NCBI RefSeq assembly: GCF_003344885.1
Contig: NZ_CP031155.1
Location: forward strand, 186,001 to 250,000
Direction of reading: 5' to 3'
From: Altererythrobacter sp. ZODW24
GTDB lineage: Bacteria; Pseudomonadota; Alphaproteobacteria; Sphingomonadales; Sphingomonadaceae
DNA length: 64,000 nt
Shown: positions 31,086-40,840 of the stretch, piece after piece
Numbering within the stretch: position 1 is the stretch's first letter
Layout: each line of letters begins with the position of its first letter
Position numbers and translations under genes: made by a program
Notes under the pieces: model-generated
The model's input: the letters and a program-made list of their open reading frames with translations, nothing else
The model's database searches: none
What the model was told of the DNA's origin: nothing

Positions 31086-31362
31086 TGTTTATACTCTCGT
31101 TCCATTCGTTCTTGGCGTCCAAGAATTTCCCAATATGATGTGCGGCCAAACCGAAAGAAAGTAGTCCGCCGATAACAGCAATCGTAATTCTAACTGGAGG
31201 GATGGGGTCAAAAGCAGCCAAGGTGACTATCATCAAGAATAACGGCACTAAGGCGAAAAAACTTGAAATCGTGTAATAGCTGGGCTCGACATCGAAGAAG
31301 CCATCATTGTGTCCGCGCACGTCATCGTAAATATATTGATCATATCTTTTGATCAAACTCAC
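31078..31362 (-). CDS. 94-residue two-TM protein inserted between nuoD and nuoE
   Basis: 94 aa: a polar Tyr/Asp-rich start ([17 protein letters not shown]), TM1 about residues 33-50, TM2 about 56-76, and a polar tail ending NNG. Its ATG overlaps the nuoD stop by 4 bp, and its end overlaps nuoE by 8 bp, so it is built into the operon. Composition is visibly more AT-rich than the flanking nuo genes, suggesting a later arrival. It is not a known complex I subunit. It resembles the protein at 40837-41124 in layout. Function unknown. Confidence 0.78.
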   Translation of the reverse strand: MSLIKRYDQYIYDDVRGHNDGFFDVEPSYYTISSFFALVPLFLMIVTLAAFDPIPPVRITIAVIGGLLSFGLAAHHIGKFLDAKNEWNESINNG

Positions 31363-32570
31363 CGGTCACACTCCCCGAACACCACGTCGATTGCGCCGAG
31401 GATGGCGGCTGCGTCGGGTAGCATGTGGCCGCGGCACATGAAGTCCATCGCTTGCAAGTGACTGAAGGCTGTCGGGCGGATTTTGCAGCGATAGGGTTTG
31501 TTGCTGCCATCGGCCACCAGATAAACGCCGAACTCGCCCTTGGGGCTTTCGGTTGCGACATACACTTCACCGGCGGGCACTTTGAAGCCTTCGGTGTAGA
31601 GTTTGAAGTGGTTGATCAGCGCTTCCATCGACTGCTTCATCTCGCCGCGTTTGGGCGGGGAGACCTTCGTGTCATCGCTGGCAATCGCGCCTTCGGGCAT
31701 CTCGGCAAGGCATTGCTTGATGATGCGGGCCGACTGTTTCACTTCTTCAACGCGGACCATGAAGCGGTCATAGCAATCGCCATTTGTGCCAACCGGCACT
31801 TCAAAGTCCATGCGGTCATAAACGTCGTAGGGCTGCGATTTGCGCAAATCCCATGCGACGCCGCTGCCGCGTAGCATTGGGCCGGAGAAGCCCCAGGCAA
31901 TCGCATCTTCTTTTTCGACGACAGCGATGTCGACATTACGCTGCTTGAAGATGCGGTTGTCGATCACCAGGCTCATCGCGTCGCCGAACAGTTCGGGCAA
32001 ACGGCCATCGACCCAGTCGCCAATGTCAGTGAGCAGTTTTAGCGGTACATCCTGATGGACGCCGCCGGGACGGAAGTAAGCGCTGTGCATCCGAGCACCG
32101 GACGCACGCTCGAAGAAGTTCATGCAATCTTCGCGAAGTTCGAAAACCCACAGGTTCGGCGTCATCGCGCCGACATCCATCACATGCGCACCAATGTTGA
32201 GCATGTGGTTGGAAATGCGCGTCAATTCGGCGAACAACACCCGCAAATATTGCGCGCGGATCGGGACTTCGACATTCAGCAGCTTCTCGATTGCGAGAAC
32301 GTAGCTGTGTTCCTGACATAGCGGCGAGCAGTAATCGAGCCGGTCGAAATAGGGCAGCGCTTGCAGATAGGTCTTATGCTCGATCAGCTTTTCGGTGCCA
32401 CGGTGCAGCAGGCCGACATGCGGATCGATGCGCTCGATCACTTCGCCGTCGAGCTCCATAACCATACGCAACACGCCGTGCGCCGCCGGATGCTGCGGAC
32501 CGAAGTTGATCGTGTAGTTGGAAATTACCTCGTCGCCAGTAGTGGGCGACTGTTCAAGCTGTACGCTCAT
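31359..32570 (-). CDS. nuoD: NADH-quinone oxidoreductase subunit D
   Basis: 49-kDa subunit forming the quinone pocket with NuoB, 403 aa. Motifs: [17 protein letters not shown] with the quinone-site His, [12 protein letters not shown], and the C-terminal [19 protein letters not shown]. Separate from NuoC (not a CD fusion). ATGA overlaps on both sides. Confidence 0.97.
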   Translation of the reverse strand: MSVQLEQSPTTGDEVISNYTINFGPQHPAAHGVLRMVMELDGEVIERIDPHVGLLHRGTEKLIEHKTYLQALPYFDRLDYCSPLCQEHSYVLAIEKLLNVEVPIRAQYLRVLFAELTRISNHMLNIGAHVMDVGAMTPNLWVFELREDCMNFFERASGARMHSAYFRPGGVHQDVPLKLLTDIGDWVDGRLPELFGDAMSLVIDNRIFKQRNVDIAVVEKEDAIAWGFSGPMLRGSGVAWDLRKSQPYDVYDRMDFEVPVGTNGDCYDRFMVRVEEVKQSARIIKQCLAEMPEGAIASDDTKVSPPKRGEMKQSMEALINHFKLYTEGFKVPAGEVYVATESPKGEFGVYLVADGSNKPYRCKIRPTAFSHLQAMDFMCRGHMLPDAAAILGAIDVVFGECDR

Positions 32571-33388
32571 GACTTGTCACCCTTCTTCGGCTTGGCCTTA
32601 GCGACCGTCTTTGGCTTCGCAGCCTTCTTCGCCGCCGCCTTCTTGGCCGGAACCTTCTTGGCCGGCGCTTTGGCGCTTACTTTCTTGGCAGCTTTCGCAT
32701 CAGTCTTAGCCCCTGCGCCGCTCTGCTTTGGCTTGTCGGTCGTCTTGGGTTTGTCGACTTCAGGCGCGCCTTCAGCCTTTTCATCGCCCGGGAGCACATA
32801 TTCTGCGCCTTCCCACGGGCTCATGAAATCGAACTGACGCAGATCTTGTGCAAGTTCGACCGGCTCATAGACGACGCGCTTGTGCTCTTCGGAATAACGC
32901 AGTTCAGTGTAACCGGTGAGCGGGAAGTCCTTGCGGAAAGGGTGCCCCTCAAAGCCGTAATCGGTGAGAATCCGGCGCAGATCGGTGTTGCCATCAAACA
33001 GCACGCCATACATGTCGAACACTTCGCGTTCGAGCCAACCAGCATTGGGCCATAGGCGCGTCGCTGTCGGAACGGCAGTTGCCTCATCGGTCGAAACCTT
33101 GAGCATCAAGCGGTGGTTCTTCGTCAGCGACAGCAGCATGTAAACGACTTCAAACCGCTCACCGCGCTCTGGGTAATCGGCGCCAGCGATTTCCATCAAC
33201 TGCTGATATTCGTGATCATCGCGCAAGATACGCAGCACATCTTCGATATCGTCGCGCCTGATGTTGAGGATCAGCTCGCCATTGGCCTCATGTGCACCAA
33301 GCATCATGTCACCAAACGCCTTACCAAGCGTCTTCATCACGCCATCGTGTGGCGCGCTCTTGGGGGCGGAATGTAGGACTGTAGCCAT
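32567..33388 (-). CDS. nuoC: NADH-quinone oxidoreductase subunit C with a basic Lys/Ala/Pro tail
   Basis: 30-kDa subunit of complex I. 273 aa from the ATG at 33388, 1 base after the nuoB stop; a TTG 12 bp upstream is an alternative. Residues 1-200 are ordinary NuoC, with [15 protein letters not shown] and [17 protein letters not shown]. After [15 protein letters not shown] comes a tail of about 70 residues, the last 60 made of repeats such as [19 protein letters not shown], typical of histone-H1-like proteins, which is unusual for this family. ATGA overlap with nuoD. Confidence 0.95.
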   Translation of the reverse strand: MATVLHSAPKSAPHDGVMKTLGKAFGDMMLGAHEANGELILNIRRDDIEDVLRILRDDHEYQQLMEIAGADYPERGERFEVVYMLLSLTKNHRLMLKVSTDEATAVPTATRLWPNAGWLEREVFDMYGVLFDGNTDLRRILTDYGFEGHPFRKDFPLTGYTELRYSEEHKRVVYEPVELAQDLRQFDFMSPWEGAEYVLPGDEKAEGAPEVDKPKTTDKPKQSGAGAKTDAKAAKKVSAKAPAKKVPAKKAAAKKAAKPKTVAKAKPKKGDKS

Positions 33389-33389
33389 C

Positions 33390-33959
33390 TTAACGCTCAA
33401 TCGTCCCGCTGCGGCGGATTTTGCGCTGCAACTGCATCACGCCGTAAAGCAACGCTTCGGCAGTTGGCGGGCAACCCGGAACATAGATGTCGACCGGCAC
33501 AATCCGGTCACAGCCGCGCACCACGGAATAGCTATAATGGTAATAGCCGCCGCCATTGGCGCAGCTGCCCATCGAAATCACATATTTCGGTTCCGACATC
33601 TGGTCGTAAACCTTGCGCAGGGCCGGTGCCATTTTGTTGCACAGCGTACCGGCGACAATCATCACATCGGACTGACGCGGGCTAGCGCGCGGGGCGATGC
33701 CGAACCGTTCCATATCGTAACGCGGCATGTTCACATGGATCATCTCAACCGCGCAGCAAGCGAGGCCGAACGTCATCCACCACAGCGAACCGGTGCGCGC
33801 CCACTGGAACAAATCTTCGGTGCTGGTGACGAGGAAACCCTTGTCATTCACCTCGGTCTGCATCGCCTTGAAGTAATCCGCATCGGGATGAAGCACCTGC
33901 CCCGCTTCCGCAGTCGGCATCGCTTCTGGCACGCGGATGGTGTTTTCATTTAATCCCAT
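33390..33959 (-). CDS. nuoB: NADH-quinone oxidoreductase subunit B
   Basis: PSST subunit carrying cluster N2, 189 aa. ATG at 33959 chosen because GGGAG lies 7 bases upstream; it overlaps the nuoA end by 10 bp, and a start at 33980 would add 7 residues. Cluster ligands: the adjacent Cys pair in [31 protein letters not shown] and [12 protein letters not shown]. Confidence 0.97.
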   Translation of the reverse strand: MGLNENTIRVPEAMPTAEAGQVLHPDADYFKAMQTEVNDKGFLVTSTEDLFQWARTGSLWWMTFGLACCAVEMIHVNMPRYDMERFGIAPRASPRQSDVMIVAGTLCNKMAPALRKVYDQMSEPKYVISMGSCANGGGYYHYSYSVVRGCDRIVPVDIYVPGCPPTAEALLYGVMQLQRKIRRSGTIER

Positions 33960-34339
33960 TCGAGCGCTCCCTTTTTCCACTCATACGCAAGGCCGATGGA
34001 CAAGATGGTCAAAAACACCATCATGCCGCCCCAACCCTGCCAACCGGTGATGTCTAGACTGACAGCCCAAGGGAACAGAAACGCAGCTTCGAGATCGAAA
34101 ATAATGAACGAAATCGCGACGAGATAAAACCGGACGTCGAACCGGCTGCGTGAATCTTCAAAAGCGGGGAAGCCGCATTCAAATTCGCTGTTCTTTTCAG
34201 CATTCGGACTGTGCGTCCCGGTCAGGCGAGAAACGCCCATCGGCAGGAATACGAACAACGCGGACAATCCCACTGCAATGAACAGGAAAATCAGGATCGG
34301 TAGATATTCAGCTAGATAGTCCAAAGGGATGACTCGCAA
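33950..34339 (-). CDS. nuoA: NADH-quinone oxidoreductase subunit A
   Basis: Three-TM membrane subunit, 129 aa. Conserved loop [20 protein letters not shown] between TM1 and TM2, and [14 protein letters not shown] with the acidic pair in TM2. First gene of the nuo operon; a 106-bp gap with an inverted repeat separates it from the upstream dehydrogenase. Confidence 0.97.
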   Translation of the reverse strand: MRVIPLDYLAEYLPILIFLFIAVGLSALFVFLPMGVSRLTGTHSPNAEKNSEFECGFPAFEDSRSRFDVRFYLVAISFIIFDLEAAFLFPWAVSLDITGWQGWGGMMVFLTILSIGLAYEWKKGALEWD

Positions 34340-34391
34340 GCGCTTGAGGGATTTGTCAGCGCACTAGTCCCCAGATGGGGCCTGCGCAAGG

Positions 34392-34420
34392 GGATGACGG
34401 GCCAAAATTACCCGTCATCC
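34392..34420. terminator. 10-bp perfect inverted repeat between the aldehyde dehydrogenase gene and nuoA
   Basis: GGATGACGGG (34392-34401), nine-base loop, CCCGTCATCC (34411-34420). Reading on the minus strand it follows the dehydrogenase stop by 25 bp, fitting termination before nuoA, but there is no T-run directly after the stem. The GGATGACG core is shared with the palindrome near 41170, so it may instead be a dispersed intergenic repeat. Confidence 0.55.
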
Positions 34421-34445
34421 GCCTGTTTTTGCGGCAAGCTGGCGA

Positions 34446-35888
34446 TCAGGCTTTTTTCAACTGCGTCGCCAGCGCCTTTTCAGTCGCCTTTCCATAGGGT
34501 GGTTTCAAACCTGCGAGGCCTGCCACGTCGAACTTCGACTGGGTGTAGACAGAGCGCGTATGGCTGAATTCGCGGAAACCTTCTGGGCCGTGATACGAAC
34601 CCATTCCCGATGGACCAACACCGCCGAATGGCATGTCTTCCATCGAGATGTGAAAGATCACGTCATTGACTGTCACGCCGCCGGAAATGGTCTTCTTCAA
34701 GACCTTCTCGCGTTCGCTATCGTCGCTGCCAAAGTAATAGAGTCCCAGCGGTCGGTCGTTTTCGTTCACATAGTCAACCGCATCGTCGACTGCCTTGTAA
34801 GTCTTTACTGGCAGAACAGGCCCGAAGATTTCCTCTTCCATCGCCATCATGTCGTCGCTCACATTGCGGATAATCGTCAAAGGCATCTTGCGGGAGTTGG
34901 TATTAGAGAAATCCTCATCACCCGGATTCACCTCGATCACTTCCGCGCCCTTGTCACGGGCATCTTTGACCATGTCTTGCAACCGGTCGAAATGACGGTC
35001 TGTAACGATCGAAGTGTAGTCATCATTGTCGAGCAGGGTCGGATACATGTTGCGTGCGGCTAGCTCGACAGCTGCCACTGCGCCTTCCTCTAGTTCTTCC
35101 GGTACCATCATGTAATCGGGCGCAAGGCAGATTTGGCCAGCGTTAAGCATCTTGCCGATGGCGATGCGCTCACCCGCTTTCTCAAGGTCAGCGCTTCGCC
35201 CTAGAACCACAGGGGACTTGCCGCCGAGTTCCAGCGTGACGGGGACGAGGTTCTTTGCGGCTGCTTCCATGACCTTGCGGCCCGTGGCGGTCGATCCGGT
35301 GAACACCAGATGGTCGAAAGCGAGACTGGAGAATTCCTGTGCGACTTCGGGACTGCCAGTGAAGACGGCCACTTCCTCGTCGGAGAAATACTTCTCGACC
35401 AGTTCCTTGGTCAGTTCACTGGTGTTTTCAGTAAACTCGCTTGGCTTGATCATCGCCCGGTTACCGGCAGCAAAAATCTGCATCAGCGGACCGAATGCGA
35501 GGTTCACAGGGAAATTCCATGGGCTGAGGATGCCGATCACACCCTTTGGCTCGAAGCGAACTTCGGCCTTTGCGCCCATTAGGCCGAGCGGGAATTGTAC
35601 CTTGCGTTTTTCCGGCTTGGACCATTTGTCGACATGCTTGAGGCAGTATTTGCCGAAGTTCACCGTGCTGGCGATGTCGGTAATCATGCTTTGCGGCACA
35701 CTGCGATTCCCGAAGTCTTCATTCATCGCGTCACAAAGCGCGTCACGGTTGTCGAGCAACAGAGCAATGGTGCGCTTGATCCGGTCCTTGCGTTCGGAGA
35801 TTGCTTCAGGCCGGGCGGCCGTGAAGGCCTTGCGTTGTTTGTCGAGGGCCTGCTGCATATCGCTCGCTGGGGGACTTGCGTCGGTCAT
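34446..35888 (-). CDS. Coniferyl-aldehyde-type dehydrogenase (ALDH family)
   Basis: NAD(P)-dependent oxidation of an aldehyde to the acid; the closest type I recognise is coniferyl aldehyde dehydrogenase (CalB-like), an ALDH3-related group used in lignin-phenol breakdown or general aldehyde detoxification. 480 aa. Landmarks: SPWNFPVNLAFGPLMQ (cofactor), FTGSTATGR, LELGGKSP with Glu220, and catalytic Cys254 in NAGQICLAPDY. No other lignin genes are adjacent, so the substrate is uncertain. Stands alone on the minus strand, divergent from the thiolase gene. Confidence 0.9.
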   Translation of the reverse strand: MTDASPPASDMQQALDKQRKAFTAARPEAISERKDRIKRTIALLLDNRDALCDAMNEDFGNRSVPQSMITDIASTVNFGKYCLKHVDKWSKPEKRKVQFPLGLMGAKAEVRFEPKGVIGILSPWNFPVNLAFGPLMQIFAAGNRAMIKPSEFTENTSELTKELVEKYFSDEEVAVFTGSPEVAQEFSSLAFDHLVFTGSTATGRKVMEAAAKNLVPVTLELGGKSPVVLGRSADLEKAGERIAIGKMLNAGQICLAPDYMMVPEELEEGAVAAVELAARNMYPTLLDNDDYTSIVTDRHFDRLQDMVKDARDKGAEVIEVNPGDEDFSNTNSRKMPLTIIRNVSDDMMAMEEEIFGPVLPVKTYKAVDDAVDYVNENDRPLGLYYFGSDDSEREKVLKKTISGGVTVNDVIFHISMEDMPFGGVGPSGMGSYHGPEGFREFSHTRSVYTQSKFDVAGLAGLKPPYGKATEKALATQLKKA

Positions 35889-36050
35889 TATGTGTCTCTC
35901 CGGTTTTGATTTGCTACCTTATGCGACCAACGGTGAAGTGAACGCAAGTTTCCCGAGCCCTCACGGTTCGCCGCAAACCGCTCCATTGCCAATACCGCAG
36001 CGCAGCATTACGTAACATCTGAACTTTTTCACCAAGCGAGAGCACCACCC

Positions 36051-37247
36051 ATGACCGCATTTTCCTCCGCCGATCCGATCGTCATCCTCAGCTATGCGCG
36101 CACGCCGATGGGCAGCATGCAGGGTGCCTTGTCCGATGCATCGGCAACTGATCTTGGCGCGACTGCAGTCAAGGCCGCGGTCGAGCGTGCCGGGATCGAT
36201 GGCGGCGACACAGACCGAGTATATATGGGCTGCGTCCTGCCCGCTGGTTTGGGTCAGGCCCCAGCCCGCCAGGCTGCGATCAAGGCTGGCCTGCCCAAGA
36301 GCGTGCAAGCGACAACTGTGAACAAGGTTTGCGGCTCCGGCATGCAGACGGTCATCATGGGCGCAGAGGCTCTGGCCAGCGGTACCGTTGATATGGTCGT
36401 CGCGGGCGGCATGGAGAGTATGACAAACGCGCCTTATCTGCTGAAGAAGCACCGCTCCGGCGCGCGAATTGGCCATGACACCGCCTATGACCACATGTTC
36501 CTCGACGGCCTCGAAGACGCCTATGAAGAAGGCCGCGCGATGGGCACTTTCGCCCAGGATACGGCCAATGATTATCAACTAACGCGCGAAAGCATGGACG
36601 AATATTCCATCGAAAGTTTGCGCCGCGCCAATGCGGCCATCGATAGCGGCGCCTTTGCTGGTGAAGTTGTTCCAGTAACGATCACGAGCCGCCGCGGGGA
36701 AACAGTGGTCGATACCGACGAAGCGCCAGGCCGCGGCAAGCCCGACAAAATTCCGACACTTCGCCCTGCCTTCGCCAAGGACGGCACGATCACTGCCGCA
36801 ACTTCCAGCTCCATTTCTGACGGCGCCGCTGCGGTTGTCCTAACCCGCGAAAGCGTTTCCAACGACAAAGGCCTTTCTCCAGTCGCAAAGGTGGTCGCAA
36901 TGGCAGCCCACGCCCGCGAGCCCTCCGAATTCACCATCGCTCCGGTTGGCGCAATCAAGAAGGTTCTCGCCAACGCCGGTTGGACCGTCGCCGATGTCGA
37001 CTTGTGGGAAGTGAACGAAGCCTTCGCTTGCGTCGCCATGTTCGCGATGAAGGATATCGGCATCCAGCATGACAAGATCAATGTAAATGGCGGCGGTACC
37101 GCACTTGGTCACCCTATTGGTGCCAGCGGGACACGAATCATTGTCACACTTATTAATGCCCTCAAAGAACAGGGTAAGAAACGCGGTATCGCCAGTCTAT
37201 GTATAGGCGGCGGAGAAGCCACTGCAATTGCAATTGAACTCACCTAA
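36051..37247 (+). CDS. Acetyl-CoA C-acetyltransferase (thiolase)
   Basis: Condenses two acetyl-CoA to acetoacetyl-CoA or the reverse. 398 aa. Nucleophile Cys94 in NKVCGSGMQT; His in NGGGTALGHPIGASG; second Cys in SLCIGGGEATA. No phaB/phaC or fatty-acid oxidation partner lies beside it, so the choice between ketone-body/PHB and degradation roles stays open. Followed by a small lipoprotein gene. Confidence 0.94.
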   Translation: MTAFSSADPIVILSYARTPMGSMQGALSDASATDLGATAVKAAVERAGIDGGDTDRVYMGCVLPAGLGQAPARQAAIKAGLPKSVQATTVNKVCGSGMQTVIMGAEALASGTVDMVVAGGMESMTNAPYLLKKHRSGARIGHDTAYDHMFLDGLEDAYEEGRAMGTFAQDTANDYQLTRESMDEYSIESLRRANAAIDSGAFAGEVVPVTITSRRGETVVDTDEAPGRGKPDKIPTLRPAFAKDGTITAATSSSISDGAAAVVLTRESVSNDKGLSPVAKVVAMAAHAREPSEFTIAPVGAIKKVLANAGWTVADVDLWEVNEAFACVAMFAMKDIGIQHDKINVNGGGTALGHPIGASGTRIIVTLINALKEQGKKRGIASLCIGGGEATAIAIELT

Positions 37248-37326
37248 TCAGTCACTTGCCTTGATGACTATGCTTACAGCCTTTCAAGTGTTAGGTAGCG
37301 CGCAGGGTCATTCAGGGAGAATATTG

Positions 37327-37722
37327 ATGAAGAGAATTGTTGCAATTGCCAGTATCGCAGTGCTCGCGGCGTGTTCGCCTGCTGCGGAAGCTCCGGTTGA
37401 AGAAGCTGTTGCCGAGGCACCTGCCGAGGAAAGCATGGCAGGCACTTATGAAGTCAGCACCGAAGAAGGCAGCGGAACAACTACGATCGACGTTGATGGC
37501 AATTTCACCAACACAGTCGACGGCGAGGTAACCGATACGGGTACTATGGCACGGGTTGATGGTAAGTCATGCTTCACATCATCCGAAGAAGGCGCAGAAG
37601 CCCGTTGCTGGACAGACAGTGAGCCTGCTGAAGACGGAAGCTGGGTTGCTACATCTGACGAAGGTGAAACCGTAACGGTGCGCCGCGTTGACGAAGCAGC
37701 GGCTGAAGAAGCTGCGATGTAA
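37327..37722 (+). CDS. Small acidic lipoprotein, unknown function
   Basis: 131 aa from the ATG at 37327 (GGGAGA upstream). Lipoprotein signal with lipobox LAAC (Cys16), then an Ala/Glu/Pro-rich linker and a very acidic domain of short beta-like strands (SGTTTIDVDGNFTNTV, WVATSDEGETVTVRR) with two further Cys. Ends in an Ala/Glu tail. Likely anchored in the envelope. No family recognised. Followed by a hairpin terminator. Confidence 0.8.
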   Translation: MKRIVAIASIAVLAACSPAAEAPVEEAVAEAPAEESMAGTYEVSTEEGSGTTTIDVDGNFTNTVDGEVTDTGTMARVDGKSCFTSSEEGAEARCWTDSEPAEDGSWVATSDEGETVTVRRVDEAAAEEAAM

Positions 37723-37748
37723 TTCAGCGAAACAAGCGAATATCGAGA

Positions 37749-37774
37749 GGGCGGTCCGCATGGGCCGCCCTTTT
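37749..37774 (+). terminator. Rho-independent terminator after the lipoprotein gene
   Basis: GGGCGG-t-CC, loop GCAT, GG-g-CCGCCC, then TTTT; 27 bp after the stop at 37722. Near-perfect stem with a single mismatch pair, T-run on the plus strand only. Confidence 0.8.
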
Positions 37775-37778
37775 CATA

Positions 37779-38246
37779 TCAAGGCTCGCCGTCACCCCAA
37801 AGCTTGTCGGCCTTCACCCAGCCTGCACGGCCCTTCACGTTGAACTCGCACCAATCCTTCTTGCAATCGCCCAATTTACCAACCACGCCCGGCGCAAGCT
37901 TCCATTTGAGCGGGGTCCCCTCGCCAGCGCCCTCGCGCATTTCGGTTGGCTCGTCGCCAATTACGATTGCTGCGCGTTCGGGAGTTAGCAAGCGAGCAAC
38001 CACCCAGCCCTGCGTGCCATCGGGATCCTGGATCAAACGCCAGCCCTCCATTCGGCGAATGACGCGAATTGGTAGGCCCTGACGTTTGTATACCCAATCG
38101 ATCTTATAATCCGCACTGGGCCCGACGCGCATGTTGACTTCGGTCGCGCGCATGGATGCCCAATAGGGAACTTCCCTGTTCTGCGCGCTGGCAGGAACAG
38201 AAAGCGCGAGAAGCGTTACAGCAGCGAGTCTGGCAATGGTTTTCAT
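37779..38246 (-). CDS. Exported SH3-domain protein
   Basis: 155 aa, signal peptide cleaved near SVPASAQ (about residue 22). Two bacterial SH3-like domains: the first with NMRVGPSADYKIDWVY and GWRLIQDPDGTQGWV, the second with KWKLAPGVVGKLGDC and EFNVKGRAGWVKAD. Bacterial SH3 domains of this sort often bind cell-wall peptides; no catalytic domain is attached. Periplasmic. Confidence 0.9.
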   Translation of the reverse strand: MKTIARLAAVTLLALSVPASAQNREVPYWASMRATEVNMRVGPSADYKIDWVYKRQGLPIRVIRRMEGWRLIQDPDGTQGWVVARLLTPERAAIVIGDEPTEMREGAGEGTPLKWKLAPGVVGKLGDCKKDWCEFNVKGRAGWVKADKLWGDGEP

Positions 38247-38367
38247 ACGCTGACGTCATAACGCCGGAGTCCCGCCCGCTTCAAGACCCCCGCGATTGAT
38301 ATGCACCTAGTAAAATGCGGCATGATTGCTTGACCGCCCCGGCCCGCCCGTCCTAGCGCGGCGTGTA

Positions 38368-39390
38368 ATGGCTGAACCGATATCATCACCTCCTCAGAAC
38401 CGCCGTTTGGCTGGCACACCCCGTGTGATCGTAACACGTCATCTGATGCCCACCATCGAAGCGCGGATGGGCGAATTGTTCGATACGCAGCTCAACACAG
38501 CAGATCAGATCATGAGCCGCGATGAGCTGGTCGCTGCGATGAATGAATGCGATGTATTTGTGCCGACAGTGACTGACCGTATCGACGCTGCGATGATTGC
38601 AGAGGCCAGTGACCGGCTCGGACTGATCGCCAGCTTTGGTGCGGGAACCGATCATATTGATCTAAAGGCTGCGCGCGACCGCAACATCATGGTGACAAAC
38701 ACGCCCGGTGTTTTCACAGACGATACTGCCGACCTCACCATGGCGCTGATTATCGGAGTGCCGCGCCGCATTCGCGAAGGCGTGAGCCTGATCCGCCGAG
38801 GTGAATGGACCGGTTGGGCGCCATCCGGTATGCTTGGGCGCAGGCTTGGCGGCAAGGTTCTGGGCATCGTTGGCATGGGCCGAATCGGACAGGCTGTCGC
38901 GCACCGCGCCAAGGCTTTTGGACTCGAGATTGTCTACCACAACCGCAAACGCTTGCCCGAAGCATTAGAGCGGATGTTGGGAGCGACATATGTCGAGGAT
39001 ATCGACACGCTGCTATCGGCGTCAGACATTGTGACGCTGCATTGCCCCTATACCGAAGCAACGCATGAGATGATCAACGAACGCACTTTGGGCCTAATGA
39101 AGGTCGGGTCGGCGCTGATCAACACGGCGCGCGGCGATCTGGTTGATCAAGAGGCTTTGCTGGCCGCGATCTATGACGGGCATCTGGTGGGTGCCGGTCT
39201 CGACGTTTATCCTGAGGAACCGAAGGTCGATCCGCGGCTGCTGTCACACCCCAACATCATGACCTTGCCTCATATCGGTAGCGCGACGGCAGAGGGGCGC
39301 GAGGCATCAGGCGAGAAGGTCATCGCCAACATCCGCTTCTGGGCCGACGGACACCGCCCGCCCGATCAGGTCCTAGACGCGCTGGTATAA
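38368..39390 (+). CDS. D-isomer 2-hydroxyacid dehydrogenase (glyoxylate/hydroxypyruvate reductase type)
   Basis: NAD(P)H-dependent reduction of a 2-keto acid, or the reverse. 340 aa from the ATG at 38368. Rossmann loop GIVGMGRIGQA; catalytic Arg in NTARGDLVD, Glu in DVYPEEP, His in LPHIGSAT. The combination fits D-glycerate dehydrogenase/glyoxylate reductase; a D-lactate or phosphonate role cannot be excluded. No serine-cycle genes are next to it. Confidence 0.92.
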   Translation: MAEPISSPPQNRRLAGTPRVIVTRHLMPTIEARMGELFDTQLNTADQIMSRDELVAAMNECDVFVPTVTDRIDAAMIAEASDRLGLIASFGAGTDHIDLKAARDRNIMVTNTPGVFTDDTADLTMALIIGVPRRIREGVSLIRRGEWTGWAPSGMLGRRLGGKVLGIVGMGRIGQAVAHRAKAFGLEIVYHNRKRLPEALERMLGATYVEDIDTLLSASDIVTLHCPYTEATHEMINERTLGLMKVGSALINTARGDLVDQEALLAAIYDGHLVGAGLDVYPEEPKVDPRLLSHPNIMTLPHIGSATAEGREASGEKVIANIRFWADGHRPPDQVLDALV

Positions 39391-39502
39391 CGCGCCGATT
39401 TAACCACAGCCGCAAAACCTGCGCTTGTCTCCCCGCGCAATTTTCGCCAAATAGCTCGCATATGAGCATTCGCCATTGCGTTTGCCGGGGGAGATTTCTG
39501 AA

Positions 39503-40810
39503 ATGATCCGCAAGTTTGCCATTGGGCTGACCGCTCTGTGCGCTGCATCGCCAGCATTTGCTGCTGCGCCTGCCGATCCTGCGCTTACTGTCGTTAGCGA
39601 TGGCGGTGACACGGCATGGATTCTCACAGCCTCAGCTTTGGTGCTTTTGATGACCCTTCCGGGCCTTGGTTTGTTTTACGGCGGGCTTGTTCGGTCGAAG
39701 AACTTCCTGTCGGTACTGATCCAATGCGGGGCGATTGCCGCGGTTGCGTCGATCCTGTGGGTCGTCGTCGGCTACACGCTGGCATTTGGCGGGGTGAGCA
39801 GCGGATGGCTGGGTGACGGCCGTTTCTGGATGCTCAAAGACCTAGGCAATGTGCGTGACGGGCTGACTATTCCTGAAAGCACTTTTGCTCTGTTTCAAAT
39901 GACCTTCGCAGTCATCACTCCCGCGTTGATGGTCGGCGCATGGGTCGACCGTGCCCGCTTTGGTTGGGTGCTGGCATTTTGTGGGCTTTGGGGGCTCGTG
40001 GTTTACGCACCCGTCGCGCATTGGGTCTGGGGCGGCGGTTGGCTGGCCCAGATGGGCGTGCTCGATTTCGCTGGCGGTATCGTGGTTCATACGACCGCAG
40101 GCGTTTCAGCGCTGGTGATCGCGTTGCTGCTCGGCAAGCGTGAAGGCTTCCCCGGTAAGGCGATGCTCCCCCACGCCCCCGCTATGACAATGGCTGGCGC
40201 GGCGCTGCTGTGGGTTGGCTGGTTCGGCTTTAACGGCGGCTCAGCGCTGACTGCTACTGACGACGCATCATCGGCAATCATTAACACGCATGTTGCCGCT
40301 GCAACGGCCTCACTCGTCTGGATTTTGATCGAGAAAATCACCTTCGGCAAAGCGACCAGCGTTGGCTGGGCAACCGGCGCAATTGCCGGCCTTGCAACCG
40401 TCACGCCCGCTGCAGGCTTCGTAGGCCCCGGCGCGGCCATCCTGCTTGGCATAGCCGCCGCAATCGTCTGCTACTTCGCGATCCAGCTGGTGAAGAACAA
40501 GCTGCATATCGACGACTCGCTCGACGTATTCGCAGTCCACGGCGTGGGCGGTATCATCGGTTCGCTGCTGCTGGCAGTGTTTATCAGCGAGACCTTTGGC
40601 GGCGTCGGATATGGTGAAGGCTTCGGTGTCGGCGATCAGTTGATGGCACAGATCATTGGCGTCGGCTCGGTAGCGCTATGGAGCGCAGTAGCCAGCGCAA
40701 TCCTGGCCCTGATGGTCAGCATGGTTCTGCCGATGCGCGTCAACGAAGATGATGAGCGTGGCGGGTTGGATGTGAGCAACCACGGCGAGCGGGCATGGGA
40801 GATTGATTGA
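39503..40810 (+). CDS. amt: Ammonium transporter
   Basis: Trimeric channel for ammonium uptake in the inner membrane. 435 aa from the ATG at 39503, with a cleavable signal peptide (AFAAAPADP, near residue 22) and 11 TM helices. The paired pore His lie in GGIVVHTTAG and FAVHGVGG; FYGGLVRSKN and WFGFNGGSAL are family motifs. The usual partner glnK is absent on both sides. Confidence 0.96.
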   Translation: MIRKFAIGLTALCAASPAFAAAPADPALTVVSDGGDTAWILTASALVLLMTLPGLGLFYGGLVRSKNFLSVLIQCGAIAAVASILWVVVGYTLAFGGVSSGWLGDGRFWMLKDLGNVRDGLTIPESTFALFQMTFAVITPALMVGAWVDRARFGWVLAFCGLWGLVVYAPVAHWVWGGGWLAQMGVLDFAGGIVVHTTAGVSALVIALLLGKREGFPGKAMLPHAPAMTMAGAALLWVGWFGFNGGSALTATDDASSAIINTHVAAATASLVWILIEKITFGKATSVGWATGAIAGLATVTPAAGFVGPGAAILLGIAAAIVCYFAIQLVKNKLHIDDSLDVFAVHGVGGIIGSLLLAVFISETFGGVGYGEGFGVGDQLMAQIIGVGSVALWSAVASAILALMVSMVLPMRVNEDDERGGLDVSNHGERAWEID

Positions 40811-40814
40811 GTCT

Positions 40815-40840
40815 TTGAGGAGCTCTTCGAGGCTCCTCAA
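40815..40840. terminator. Hairpin between the convergent amt and small membrane protein genes
   Basis: TTGAGGAGC, eight-base loop, GCTCCTCAA: a perfect 9-bp stem placed between the two stops, overlapping the last bases of the minus-strand gene. T-runs are poor on both strands, so strength is uncertain; probably bidirectional. Confidence 0.55.
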
